A stretch of 64,000 bases of DNA from Manihot esculenta. Taxonomy: Eukaryota > Streptophyta > Magnoliopsida > Malpighiales > Euphorbiaceae. A program made the translations under genes and the position numbers. A model generated the notes under the pieces. It worked only from the letters and a program-made list of their open reading frames with translations. It was not told the origin of the DNA and made no database searches. Shown one piece after another: positions 35,110-46,471 of the stretch; position 1 is the stretch's first letter, and each line of letters begins with the position of its first letter. The stretch spans positions 7,747,769 through 7,811,768 of the forward strand of contig NC_035173.2 in assembly GCF_001659605.2 (NCBI RefSeq), in the 5' to 3' direction.

Positions 35110-35795
35110 GCGGGATAATGTTATTTTTTGAGCCGAGCCGAAATTGAGTTTGACTCATTTCAAACTCGAGACGAGTATTAATAAGTTCAAACTTGCTCTT
35201 TTAATACTCGATCAACTTGAGATGAGTATTAATAAGTTTAAACTTGCTCCTTTAATAATCGATCTTAGACGAGTCCGGCTTCTATTGAATTTAGTCTTAA
35301 ATAAATTACAAATAGTTTAACTTATTTGAATGTATAATGAGTTTTAGTTTAAAACTAAATAATTTTAGTTAAATAAGTATATATACAAATTAGTTTACAA
35401 ACTTGTAAAGAATGAGCTCTTAAATTTTAACGATTCGAATATTTATAAGTTTTAAGAGTGTAATTAAACTATATAGAGCTTAACTTTAGAAAAATTATGT
35501 TTGGCTCATAAATTATGCAGGATTTATGCTCAGTTCTCTTATGATATTAATCTCAGCCTGCTTAACGAAACCGTTTATGAGTCTATTCGCGAGCTTGTAC
35601 ATAAACTCAGAAACGAGTTAAGCTCGTGAGTCTTAACGAGCCGAATGCTATGGAACTCAAACTTGTTTCGTTTATTAAATGAGTTTAAAAATTAAACTCG
35701 AACTTAGTTCATTTAGAAATCGAGTCGAATCCGATCAAATTTTTATGGAGCTAAATATAAAAAAGCTCACAAATTGTTTGGCTCATTTACACTCT
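35110..35795. mobile_element. Decayed relative of the 13.7-kb hAT element
   Basis: The left end has GAGCCGAGCCG. The right end, reverse-complemented, reads GTAAATGAGCCAAACAATTT, then GTGAGCT, closely matching the right end of the element at 13724-15112. CGAGC-type motifs are thinner and mutated; no target duplication is visible. Confidence 0.6.
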
Positions 35796-36829
35796 TTTAA
35801 AAAAATTAGAGAAATTATGGTTGTAAGGTATCTCCCATCTCCTATTTAATGATGATATCTTATCTACATAAACATTATAAATTTGAGATTTGAAATAGAT
35901 TAACATAATATTACCAAATATTGATTCTATTTGTTGACAAGTGGCAAATACAACTTCTTTGACGGTCTATTTTTCTAGCATTCTTCTCCTTCGATTATTA
36001 ATTAATCTTAATTCTAGCTCCTTCGTTTCTTTATCTTTCTCAAATTCCTTTACTTCATTTTCAGTGATTTATATCATCTCATCAATGATTCTTAAAGTAT
36101 AAAACCTCCAAATCTTTTAGTTGCTGGCATCATCAAAGCATATCAAGACGACATGCGAATAGGAAATTATAGATTTCTTTAAGTGTAAGAAGAAAAATCT
36201 AAACTTGGAGAATTAACAATAAAGGGTATGAAGTCACTCGCTGCATCCTTGACCTGTAAGCAATTTATGATTTTTTTGAGTTATTTTTCATTTCATTCTC
36301 CTTAAAATTATGGAGTTGATTTTTTGTATTATTAGTAGTTATACATTTAAATTATATGGCGTCTAAAATGATGTGGAAGTTTTCTACGTCGATAGGCTAT
36401 ATAAATGAAAATATTTTTGCTAAATTGTAAAGTTGTTTATTTGTTTCTGCTTTTTAAATTTCACCAATAAGTGAAAAAACCCAAAATTTACCATGTGATA
36501 TCTTTTCTGCTTAGGAGACTTACTATTTCATTTTCTTTTATTCTCTCACCTTCATTCCTTAAATTCCAAGAGTTTATCTTCTCTCCCTTGATAATCTTTT
36601 TTAGTATATGAATCCTCTCTTATAGTGGCTTCCACTTATTTAACTATAACTGATGATAACATATAAAAAATAGGACCCATTAAGATCATGACACGTGTAT
36701 ATGTGATTCAAAATGGGCCTGCGAACCGAGCGATAGGAAGCCCCGACATATTGAATATAAAGAATCAGACCACCGACACCCCTGAGTTTATCAAAGTCCA
36801 GACAAATAGACCGACCTCCTCAAAACCTA
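35796..36829. other. Intergenic DNA and an unassigned junction
   Basis: No gene is seen. The last 150 bases (about 36680-36829) are GC-richer and unlike both the AT-rich DNA on the left and the gypsy LTR on the right. They may be a scrap of another element at a deletion junction that removed the left end of element A. Confidence 0.45.
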
Positions 36830-37782
36830 GAGCCGGGCACGACAAGAGAAGTCCTGTGGAGCTCCTTTGAGGGCCCATAAGTCTGTTGATGTGGATGGAC
36901 CAAGGCGACCCCAATGGCCCATAAGTCTGTCACGACAAGAGAAGTCCTGTGGAGCTCCTTTGAGGGTCGGGCACCATGTTATGTAATGAAAGTCTAGTGT
37001 CAGCTCCTTTGGGGGCCGGGCACCGACAGAGGGAGTTTTGGAGGTCATGTCCAATCCGTGATGTGAATTGTTTGTGCTGTGGCGCATTTCATGAAAGCAT
37101 GTAATTAATGAACTGTTTTTATTGTTTCTACTCACTGGGCTTTTTAGCTCACCCCTCTCCCCTAACCCCAGTGTTGCAGGTTTGAGGTCGATCGGGAAGT
37201 CTCAAGAGTTAAGGTTGTGATTATGTAATAGATTAGTGTTAGTGTGGACATGTAATGTAAACTGAGATAATGAATTGTAAGATAATGTAATGTAATGCAA
37301 GTAAAGTAGAGTTATGTTTATGGATTAGTACTGTGCTTGGCCCTAAGAGTTGGTTAGTGTCTTTTTGGTACATGATGTATGTAATGGTTTATTGTTGAGT
37401 TGTGTTTGAACAAAACTTGTGGCATGTGTTGTTTACCATGCTAGAGTTTGATGAGAACTCTAGTGGAGGTTTTATGTTTATGGTTTGGATTCATGCATAG
37501 GTTAGGTTCTAGTTCTTTGGATGTGACTCCGGCTTGATGTATATTATGTTGACCCAGCTAGAGTTTTGATGAGGGCTCTAGTGGGGGGGTTATTTATGTT
37601 TCCAGTTATGTTGCATACAGGTCAAGCTCGGTATTTACATTAGATGTTTCAGTTTTTATGTTTAAGTTTTGATCATGTATGGGATTTGACCAGGTGATAG
37701 GAGGTATGTTTGGCTTGCTACGGGTTCCAGCGGCCTTAAGCCGATCTGGATCCTAGCGCCAGTAGCGGTTCGGGCCGTTACA
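36830..37782 (+). repeat. Element A 5' LTR, left-truncated
   Basis: Matches 50990-51883 with scattered differences and ends GGGCCGTTACA. A segment of about 90 bases (around GACAAGAGAAGTCCTGTGG) occurs twice in tandem at 36838 and 36929, whereas the 3' copy has it once. Confidence 0.85.
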
Positions 37783-37785
37783 GAG

Positions 37786-37797
37786 TGGTATCAGAGC
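37786..37797 (+). other. Element A primer-binding site
   Basis: TGGTATCAGAGC, a perfect complement of the initiator tRNA-Met 3' end, three bases after the LTR. Confidence 0.9.
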
Positions 37798-38099
37798 TTT
37801 GGGCCTCATCAGTACAGTGTGTTGAGCAAAGATGCTCAAGGATTAGAGATATCCCACATCGGAAAGAGGTTGGTTTAGAGGTCATAGAAGGGCAAGCACA
37901 ATAGGAAAAATCATGTCCACTAGGATAGGATGTAGAGTCCTGTCTTGTTTGATGATGCTGTGGAATGCCATGATGTTATGCATGTGCATTAATGATATGC
38001 TATGTATGCTATGTGTATGTTGCAGGTTCATGTGTTTTCATATGAACCGTATGATGCTAATGTTTGTATGTTTGTGTGTTGTTCTTCAGAGGAGCCAGA

Positions 38100-38708
38100 A
38101 TGCTAGGTGCTCGTCAATCCGTGGAATCGACTAGAGTTCCATCTGAGAGGGAAGGTATGAACACCTTTCCCCCTGCTCTGCCAAGAGTGCAGTCGTGGGG
38201 AGTCAGCAGATGGGGAACATCAAGGGACCCTGGAAGGTCTTTTGATGTAAGCAGAGAAGGAATGGCTCCAAGAAGGATGTCAGCTAGTGTGAGGGAAGTA
38301 GAGTTGGATGTTCAGAGAAGAGATGTCAGTTTGGGAGTCAGTGTGCCAGAAGAAGGTATGGGAGATTCTCATGAGGATGCTCAGACTCAGGATTCCAGAA
38401 TCTCAGGTTCAGGAGGAATATATCCCTCCACTCTGAGTACAGCTGCCACAAGAGATAAAAGGTGGGGAAACACCACTAAGAAGTGGGGCAGAGGTCTCAG
38501 AAGGTCGAAGAAGAAGTTCTGGAAGAATTTGAAGGCTAGTCTGGGTTTTGGTGGCTCAAGCTCTGGCTCAGGCAGTTCGAAATGCATGAGGTGTGGAAGG
38601 CCGCACAAAGGAGTCTGTCGGGTGGGGACTACAGCATGTTTCAGGTGTGGACAGGAGGGGCACATAGCACGAGAGTGTCCCACTGCCCCCTGGATGGCTC
38701 AACCCTAG
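38100..38708 (+). CDS. Capsid-less Gag: small protein with two zinc knuckles
   Basis: ATG at 38100, ten bases after a TTCTTCAG splice-acceptor-like site; 202 residues to a TAG at 38706-38708. The N-terminal half matches the N-terminus of the Gag of element C (TSRDPGRSFDVSREG versus TSRDPRRSFDVSRRG). It then jumps, just after EDAQTQD, to the Lys-rich region before the knuckles, so the whole capsid domain present in element C is absent. The C-terminal part has CMRCGRPHKGVC and CFRCGQEGHIARECP, of which the second is a canonical CCHC knuckle. The frame is open throughout although the flanking pol sequence is ruined. It may act as an RNA-binding nucleocapsid-like protein. Confidence 0.7.
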   Translation: MLGARQSVESTRVPSEREGMNTFPPALPRVQSWGVSRWGTSRDPGRSFDVSREGMAPRRMSASVREVELDVQRRDVSLGVSVPEEGMGDSHEDAQTQDSRISGSGGIYPSTLSTAATRDKRWGNTTKKWGRGLRRSKKKFWKNLKASLGFGGSSSGSGSSKCMRCGRPHKGVCRVGTTACFRCGQEGHIARECPTAPWMAQP

Positions 38709-40141
38709 TGGACGGCTCTAGGTAGAGCGGCTCAGCCAGCAGCTCCAGCCATGTTTCAGGTTAGTGGTCGAGGCAGAGGAAGAGGGTCAGCCTTTTCTTC
38801 TGAGGGTTCCCGTGGAGAAGGTCCGTCAGCTCCAGCTCGGATCTTCACCCAAGCTCAGCAGGAGGCAGACATATCGAACATGGTGGTGTCAGGTACGCTC
38901 ACTTTTGAATGTTCTAATGTGTATGTTTTTGTGAACTCTGGTGGTTCTCTTTCTTTAGTTGCTCTAGGAGCCGTCGAGAGGTTGAGTTGATAGCTTCTGG
39001 GCTAGAGTGTTCTCTTTGGGTCAGTGGACTCGAGTGTGATCCATCTGTGGCAGAGTCAGTCTGCTGGTTCAGTTCAGTGTTAGTTGAGGGTAGATGCCTT
39101 CCATCCGACTTTGAGGTCCTAGACTTGACTGTCTGGACGTCAATCGAGGGATGGATTGGTTTCTGCTCGTGGTGCTATCTTGGTCTGCAGAGACAAGGTA
39201 GTCAGGCTCAGAGGACGGGATGGATCAGAGGTGGTCTTCTGAGGGGACAGTGTTGGGATGCCTAGAGGTTTGATGTCAGCCTGTCAGGTTCGTAGGGTGC
39301 ATAGGAGGGGTTGTCAGAGGGTTCAAGTTCTTATTGAGAGTTTAGCAGTCAGGTCGGGGAACCAGCCTCAGTTTAGAGAGAGGTAATAGTCAGAGTAGGG
39401 GCGAGACTTGGTAGAAAAGGGGTTTTATCCGACCTAGTACCTCACCCTAGATTGCTCCAGTATGGTTGTGGGAAAAGAAGGATGGATCCTTGAGACTTTG
39501 TAACGACTATAAGCAGTTAAACAAGGTCACTACCAAGAGCAGGTATTCCCATGCAGGATTGATGATCTATTGGATCAGCTAGCAGGAGCTGGTTGTTTTC
39601 CTAGATAGATCTGAAATTCGGGTACTACCTGTGAGAGTTAGAGTTAGTTTTGGGTTAGCAGTGAGAGGGAGCCAGTTAGTGAAGATGAAGAGAAAAGAGT
39701 AAGGATCAGAGAAGCGCAGCGGAAGCCAGTGGAGTTCAGGAGAAGGTTGGGTATTGCTTATGGTGTCTCTTTGGGAAGGGTGATTCATGATAGGGAGAAG
39801 TCCATTCGGATTTCCGGGTTCCGTGTTATGGAAGCTCGTGTCAGATCCAAGTGAGGTTCTTAAAGAACCAGAGGTGGAGATCTTGGAGGTCTCACCTATG
39901 TTGAGCAGTTAGTGCGGATCATAGACACATAAGTCAAGAAGCAGAGGAACAAGGAATCCTGATGGTGTAAGTCCTTTGGAATCACCACTGGATGGTAGTG
40001 AGTGTTTGGGAGACCCGGGAGTTCTTACTCCAGCAGTACTTGTGTCTCTCTTGAGAGAGAGGTTTTAGGTTTTGCTTGCTTGTTTGCTTGCTTGTTTATG
40101 TATGATTGATGCTACGTTTTGAGATTGCCCGTCTGTTTGTG
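38709..40141 (+). pseudogene. Element A pol remnant with large deletion
   Basis: Pieces in different frames: a protease-like stretch (ARIFTQAQQEADISN and FVNSGGSLSLVAL, where element C has the usual DPSASHSF-type motif), then an RT start near 39430-39600, then directly integrase C-terminal and chromodomain-like sequence from about 39680. Most of RT, RNase H and the integrase core are deleted. Element B has the same junction. Confidence 0.7.
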
Positions 40142-40179
40142 GAACATTCGAGGACGAATGTTCTTAAAGGGGGGAAGAA
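40142..40179 (+). other. Hairpin and polypurine tract of element A
   Basis: GAACATTCG and CGAATGTTC form a perfect 9-bp stem with a short loop (40142-40163), followed by the purine tract AAAGGGGGGAAGAA directly before the 3' LTR. Confidence 0.8.
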
Positions 40180-41364
40180 TGTAATACCCGGCTAGATTCC
40201 GGCATCGAAATCCCTACCTTCCGGCGGAATCTCCGTTGGAATCTGGAATTCTGAAGATGCCAGAAGCTTCTAGAGGGGTAAAATGTGTTTCTAAAATGTT
40301 TTTACTGATTTCATGGTTTTAAATGGAAAAGAATTGAGTTTTGAAAAGAAAAGACCAAGGAGGCATTTGCCAGGTTCGGCCACCGAAAGTGAAGTTCGGC
40401 CGCCGAACATGGGAAGGTTTCGGGAGCGCTTTTGGCCTCCGAAAGCTTTGTTTGAACGAACCAAGGTTCGACTGCTGAATCTCAAGTTCGGCCGCCGAAC
40501 ATGCATGAGTTTAGGGGGCACGTTAGGCTGCCGAAGGTCGTTGACCAGGCCACCTATAAAGAGCCCTCAGATCGGAAATGGGCGAGTTTTCTCCCCATTC
40601 TCGAGCTCAGGTGAGTTTTTGTACTCCCTTGGTCGTTTTCATGCTTTCTCTACCCATCCCTCAAGTTTTTCATGAGTTCTACCCTTGTTTTGAAGTTTTG
40701 AAGCTTAAATAGGAGTTTTGGGAGCTTAGAGGCTTTTGGAGCTTGGATCCTCCACACCTCCGAGTTAGGGATCACACCACCCCTCGATCTTCAAGAGGTA
40801 AGTGTAGATCCTTATTTTTCTAGTGTTTTAATGAAGTTTTAAGTAAGTTTAAAGATGTTTTGATGGTTGAGTGTGGGTAGATATGCATGTTAGGGTTTAT
40901 GTGGGTTTTATGCCCAATGTATGTTATGTGATGTTTGTGTTGAGGAGTTTATGTTAGTTTATGCTCCTTTATGCATGTGGGAGAGTGTATGCATGATTGG
41001 GAGAGAGCAAGTGAGGTTTAAAGATGTTTTGATGGTTTTGGCTTATGTGGGTCATAAGCTCTTTATGTATGCTCTATGATGTTCTTTGTTGGAGTTTAAG
41101 CTTGTTTAAGCTCCTTTGTGCATGGTTAAGGGTTTATGCATGTTTTTTAGAGGTTGGGTGCTTGTTTTGGAGTGTTTGGAAGGTTTGGGAGGCTTGTATG
41201 CATGAGAGGCTGAGTTCTGGACGAACTCAGGTTCGGCCGCCGAAGGTAGTTTTGGCCGCCGAAGCTGCCTATGGATGCATGGATTGGCCGCCTAACCTTG
41301 CCCCCGAAAGTTGTGTTTCAGATCTGGAGCAGACCTTCGGCCGCCGAAGGTGATGTTCGGCCGC
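40180..41364 (+). repeat. Element A 3' LTR, first part (U3, TATA box, start of leader)
   Basis: Starts TGTAATACCCGG. A TATA box (TATAAA, 40555-40560) marks the end of U3, with donor-like AG/GTGAGT at 40610/40611 and AG/GTAAGT at 40797/40798. TTCGGCCGCCGAA-type palindromes cluster at 40380-40500 and 41230-41364. It is interrupted at 41364 by a solo LTR. Confidence 0.85.
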
Positions 41365-43235
41365 TGATAGAACATATTTTAGTCTATTTTATCATTATGT
41401 TCTTGATGTTTATTTACATCTTTTCTGCTTAATTTTGTGGTTTTAATTATGTTTTGCAGATATTAGGTGTAAAGAGACAATCTGGAGAAAATGCTCTTAA
41501 AACTGCCAAAAAGTTCCAAATAAGGAAAGTTTTCAGAAAAGGAAAATTTTCAAATGAGGAAAGTGCAGAAGCAAAAGCAAACAAGGAAAGCTCAGTCAGA
41601 AGATTATTTGAAATTCAAATCGCAGATCTTTCTTTCCTTGTTCAAAAATGTGCACATACTGCTGCAGTCATATCTTCCTATTTAGGCAGCAAGATCTTAA
41701 AGAGATGCTCTTCCTCTTCTGCGTTCAACATTCGAATTTCAAAAGAGGCTCCACCTAAAAAGGAATGTATGGACAGCATATCTTCCCTTTTGAAGACCAA
41801 AATTCGTGCATCCTTCCTATTCAGAAACAATCTGTGCGCTTTCCTCTTCTGAGAGCCATCTGCGCTCCACCTTCCTTTTCTGCAATAACTTGGGCAACAA
41901 GTTGAGCATGGGCAGCACCTTGGGCAGCCTCTACACTAATTAGGAAGCAAGGTCAACATCTAAACTTATTCAGGAAGCACAATCTGTGCCTCCTTCCCTT
42001 TCGGAGACCAAACCGCGCGCACCAACTTCCTTCCGCAAAGCATTCGCGCGCATCCTTCCTTCTGAAGCCGAAAAACGTGATTCTTTCCTTTTCAGACACA
42101 ACTTGGGCAGAAAATACCTCTTGGGCAGTAAGTATGACCTAAGGCAACACTTTTCAACTATAAAAAGCCACATAAGGAGCCTCTAGAGGGCCCTTAAGCT
42201 CCCCTTGAGAGGCACCTACGAAATTCACATCTCTTCTTCTACCTTTCTTCTTTTCTTTTATTTTTGGTTTTGTTTCAGCCATGAGAGGCTGAAATCTTTT
42301 ATTCTAGTTGAAGATTAGGTGATACTTTGGTTGTTTTATGGATTGGGAGACTTGATCAAACATTGTTTAACTTTTGGTTGTTCAATATTTATGCAATTTC
42401 ATGCTTGATTTTAATATTGCTTTGTTGTTTAGATCTACGTTGATTCTTGATTGCAAAGTAATAATATGTTAGTTTGGATGATTTAAGTCAGTAATTGCTT
42501 AGATTATTCTTACATGAGAACACTTGGGATAAAATCCAAGGAAATTGTATGATCTAACGTTATCTCCATACGTTTGGGTAGCTAGGATTGGATCTCTCTA
42601 TTTCTTAATGCAATTGACAATTGTTTTGATGCCTAAGGCCCAAGGACCTTCCTTGGCAATTTGTTAATTAGTAATTAATTAGAGGACGTTCCCTAATTGG
42701 TTTAATCATAAGGAGAGATAATGGTGGTGAGAAGCGTCTTCCATCTCCATAACTAATCTATTGAATCAACCCAAAGGAAACTAAGTGTCAATGATCAATC
42801 CCAACAACTAAAGTGGATCCAATTCTTCAACTAGATCTTTCTTATTATTTATTTCTCTTTTATTTTATTATTCGCTTATTTAATTGCTTTCAGTAGTTTA
42901 TTAATCAAATCAATCTTAAACCCCCCATTTTACTTTTACTGCAATTTATTTTTATTCCGCTTTCAGATTTATCTCATTTCAGTTTTATCTCGTTTCAGTT
43001 TATTTCTCTTTCAGTTTATATTTGGTTTCAATTTTATCTCGTTTCAGTTTTATCTCGTTTTCAGTTTATTTCTTTTTCAGATTATTTTTATTTCAGTTTA
43101 TTTTTTTGGTCTTGATAAGAAAAATAGGTAAGTATTCAATTCCCTGTGGATTCGATCCTTTCACCACTATCTGCAGTTGTAAATTGTTGATAACCAGAAA
43201 GGTTATTTTTTACCGGCTTCGACAACCACGAGTCA
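41365..43235 (+). mobile_element. Solo LTR of a Tat-type gypsy element (1871 bp)
   Basis: Begins TGATAGAACATATTTTAG and ends GACAACCACGAGTCA; both fit Tat/Ogre-lineage LTR termini (TGATAG start, and a CTTCGACA segment close to the end). A perfect 5-bp duplication GCCGC flanks it (41360-41364 and 43236-43240). There is no internal region, so it is the product of LTR-LTR recombination. The open frame 41454-41852 lies within the LTR and is not a recognised gene. A related LTR start occurs at 63559. Confidence 0.8.
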
Positions 43236-43240
43236 GCCGC

Positions 43241-43653
43241 CGAAGGTGCCTGACTTTCGGATCTGGAGTGAGGCTTCGGCCGCCGAACCTACATGACTTT
43301 TGGCTCTGGAAGGGACCTTCAGCCGCCGAAAGTGCTGCCAAAAGTGCCCTGTCCAGCCCTTTCATGGTTATTTTCTATGCATGTTTTGAGGTTGTTTAGA
43401 GTGTGTTTGGCACCTCATTCGAGTCCACCTGTGTAGGATCGGACCCGAGGGACCGAGGAGGTATCAGTGTTAGCAGTTGCAAAGTCGGTCCAGCGTCTGC
43501 CAGAGGTGAGTAGAACTAACTTAATCTTTTATTTTGCGAAATCAAATGCCTAAAGCATGTTCATGCATCATATTTATATGTAATAGCTAGTTACACGAAT
43601 ATGACGCATTGCATTAATTACTGTTGATGTGGATGGACCTAGGCGACCCCAAT
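43241..43653 (+). repeat. Element A 3' LTR, second part
   Basis: Continues the LTR after the GCCGC duplication: more TTCGGCCGCCGAA palindromes (43250-43340), an acceptor-like GTGTAG (43431-43436) and donor-like AG/GTGAGT (43505/43506). Interrupted by element B at 43653. Confidence 0.85.
43649..43653. repeat. Target site duplication of element B (CCAAT), left copy
   Basis: The same five bases stand at 50985-50989, right of the 3' LTR. Confidence 0.9.
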
Positions 43654-46203
43654 TGTAATACCCGGCTCGTTCAGGCATCGGACTTCCTTCCGTCAGGTGG
43701 AATCTCGGATGTCGGATTCGTTTTGAGGGGTATTGCAAGGGTAACCTAAAGGTTTTACAAGGTTTTAGCAAGGTTATGTTTTAAGTGTTTTCCGGTTTTG
43801 AAAGGCAAGGGAATGAGTTTTCAAGAGAAAAGACCAAGGAGGCAGAATGCAGGTTCGGCCGCCGAAGGTTATGTTCGGCCGCCGAAAGTGCTATAGGTTC
43901 GGCTTCCGAAACTTCACGTTAGGCCGCCGAACGTTGCATGGTTTTGCATGCAGTTTCGGCAGCCGAAGGAAGGGCGGTTGGCCACCTATTTAAGCCCCGT
44001 TGACTAGCCATGGAGGGTGCTGGAAGCTCTCTTTGTGGGCAAGGTGGGTTTTTATGATGTTGCCTCAAAGCTTTCAAAGTTTTTATGAGTTTTCACTTGG
44101 TTTTGAAGGTTTTGAGTAAAAAAGAGGAAGTTGTGGAGCTTGAAGCTTGAGGAGCTTGGTTTCTCCATGTTTTGAAGCTAGGATCACACCAGCCAAGAGG
44201 TACGTGTTGATCCTTATGTTTTATCGTGTTTTCAGCAAGTTTTATGGAGGAAAAGGGAAGAGTTGCATGGTGAGGTGTACAAGGAGGTTTTTGAGGGTTT
44301 TTATGCATGAGTATGTTTATGTGTTATGGGTGTTGTTTGTTGGGGTTTTTAGGTAGTTTTGGACCCCTTTGTGCATATATTTGAGTATATGCTTGTTATG
44401 TGTGTTGAGAGGCATGTTGAGTGAGGTTTGGGGGAAGTTGAGTATGAGGTGAGCGAGGTTCTGCCTAACTGGAGAACTCAGCTTCGGCCGCCGAAGAAGG
44501 GTTCGGCCGCCGAACGTGTTGAGGAGGTGGTTTCGGCTGCCTCAACCTGCCCCCGAAAGATTAGACTTTCGTCTCTGGAGGGGAGGTTCGGCCGCCGAAG
44601 GTGCCGCCGAAGGTAGGAGACTTTCGTCTCTGGAGTGTGGTTTGGCCCCCGAACCATGCCCCCGAAAGGGTTCGGCCGCCGAAAGTTGAGATTCGGCCGC
44701 CGAAGGTGCATGAGTTTCGTCTCTGGAGAGGACATTCGGCCGCCGAACCTGCCGCCGAACGTGTCCTGCCCAGCCTTCTTTTGCATGCTTTGTGGGGTTG
44801 GTTTAGGGAGTTGGTTTAGAGTTATGTTAGCAGTGTTTGACACCTCATGCGAGTCCATTTGTGTAGGATTGGACCCGACAGTTCAGGGAGGTCGTCAGGA
44901 TTAGCAGTTACAGAGTCAGTACAGTTTCTGCCAGAGGAGCAGAGGTGAGTAGAACTAAACTTAATCTTTTATTAAAGAAACATAATGCTTTAGCATAGTT
45001 CATGCATCATGAATGCTATGATATGTATTAGGGTGATTGCATTAGAATCACGAAGGTGAAGCATTGCATATTATGTGATCAGAGATTAGGTGGACCCAGG
45101 CGACTCCAATAGCCTAAGCTTCGGCTCCTGTCATTGTGTCAGGTCAGTTGGGCAATTACTTGGTGGAATGCCCTGTGTAGCTCCTTTGGGGGGGCCAGTG
45201 TTGACAGAGGGTATTTTTGGGGTCATGTCTACCTTAGTGGGGATTGGACCAAGGCGACTTCAATAGCCCGTCGAGGGAGTTTTGGGGTCATGTCTAATCC
45301 AAGATATATTGAGATGTTTGTGTTGTGATGCATTTTCATATATAGTGCGTATGAATGAACTGTTTTCAGTGTTTCTACTCACTGGGCTTTAGAAGCTCAT
45401 CCCTTTCCCTTAATCCCAGTTTTGCAGGTACAGGGTTAGCTGGGAAGTCAGAAGCATCAGAGTGTTGGCTTCAGTATGTTTGTGTATAGCATAGTGTGGA
45501 CATGATGTATGTTAAAGAGATATTTGTAAAGTGATGTAATAGATAGTCAGTTGAGTTGTATATGAGATAGAATGTGCTTTTGCCAATAGTGTATGTTAAT
45601 CCCTTGTCTATGCATGTATCCTGTTTTCAGTTGAATGATGAGCAATGAGTCAAACCAGGCTTAATAACATGTTGTGTTTCGAAAACCCAGTGAAGTATAA
45701 CTGTAAGGGAAGACAGGGTTTAATTCCCTTGACCCAAGACCAGTGCGGAGGAAAGACCAGGTTTGATTCCTGTGATCCATAGAAAGGCCAATAGAGAAGA
45801 CCAGGTTTGATTCCTGTGACTCTATGGTAGCCAAGTTAACTTATGATATGCTGACCCTTACAGAGTGGGTTCTATGCTGCAGAGCGCATAGGGTATGGAG
45901 GTTACTTGGTAGAGCATCACTGGTGTATTACAGATAGCCAGAGGGCTAGTTCAGATTCGTAGATCTGAGCATTTGGTTCATATGATTGGACCTATAGTAC
46001 AGTGTTTTAAAGGTTAAGTCTGGTAGTTTTAAAGACAAGTTTTAAAAAGTACTAGTCTTGTCGGATCATGTATGGGATTTTAACAGATACACAGAGTTCA
46101 TAGCAGGCTTACTACGGGTCCCGGCGGCCTTAAGCCGATCTGGATCCTAGTGCCGAGCAGTTTGGGCCGTTACAAAGAGGGTACCGGTTTCCGGGCTGTT
46201 ACA
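43654..46203 (+). repeat. Element B 5' LTR
   Basis: TATA-like TATTTAA at 43987-43993, donor-like AG/GTACGT at 44199/44200, a palindrome array about 44480-44760, acceptor-like GTGTAG at 44861-44866, donor-like AG/GTGAGT at 44944/44945 and acceptor TTTGCAG at 45421-45427. Confidence 0.93.
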
Positions 46204-46205
46204 GA

Positions 46206-46217
46206 TGGTATCAGAGC
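46206..46217 (+). other. Element B primer-binding site
   Basis: TGGTATCAGAGC, perfect initiator tRNA-Met complement, two bases after the LTR. Confidence 0.92.
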
Positions 46218-46471
46218 ATAGGGCCTCTTAAGTACGGTGTGTTGAGCATTTGTGTGCAAGGATTAGAGATATCCCACATCGGAAAGAGGTTGGTTTAGAT
46301 GTTCTAGGAAGGCAAGCACAATAAGTAAACTCATGTCCACTAGGATATATGCATGTGCATAAATATGGTACTGTGTAGGCATGTATACATTTTGTAGGTT
46401 CATGTGTTTTCATATGAACTCTATGTGTGCTAATGATTGTTTCTTGTGTGTTGTTCTTCAGGAGAGCTAAG

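Noticed and set aside
41454..41852. Protein-coding gene of 132 codons
   Set aside because: Lies fully inside a Tat-type solo LTR, with Lys/Ser-rich sequence and no family signature.
44480..44760. Regular repeats resembling a CRISPR array
   Set aside because: Plant nuclear DNA; spacing is irregular, repeats are short, variable palindromes within LTRs, and there are no cas genes.
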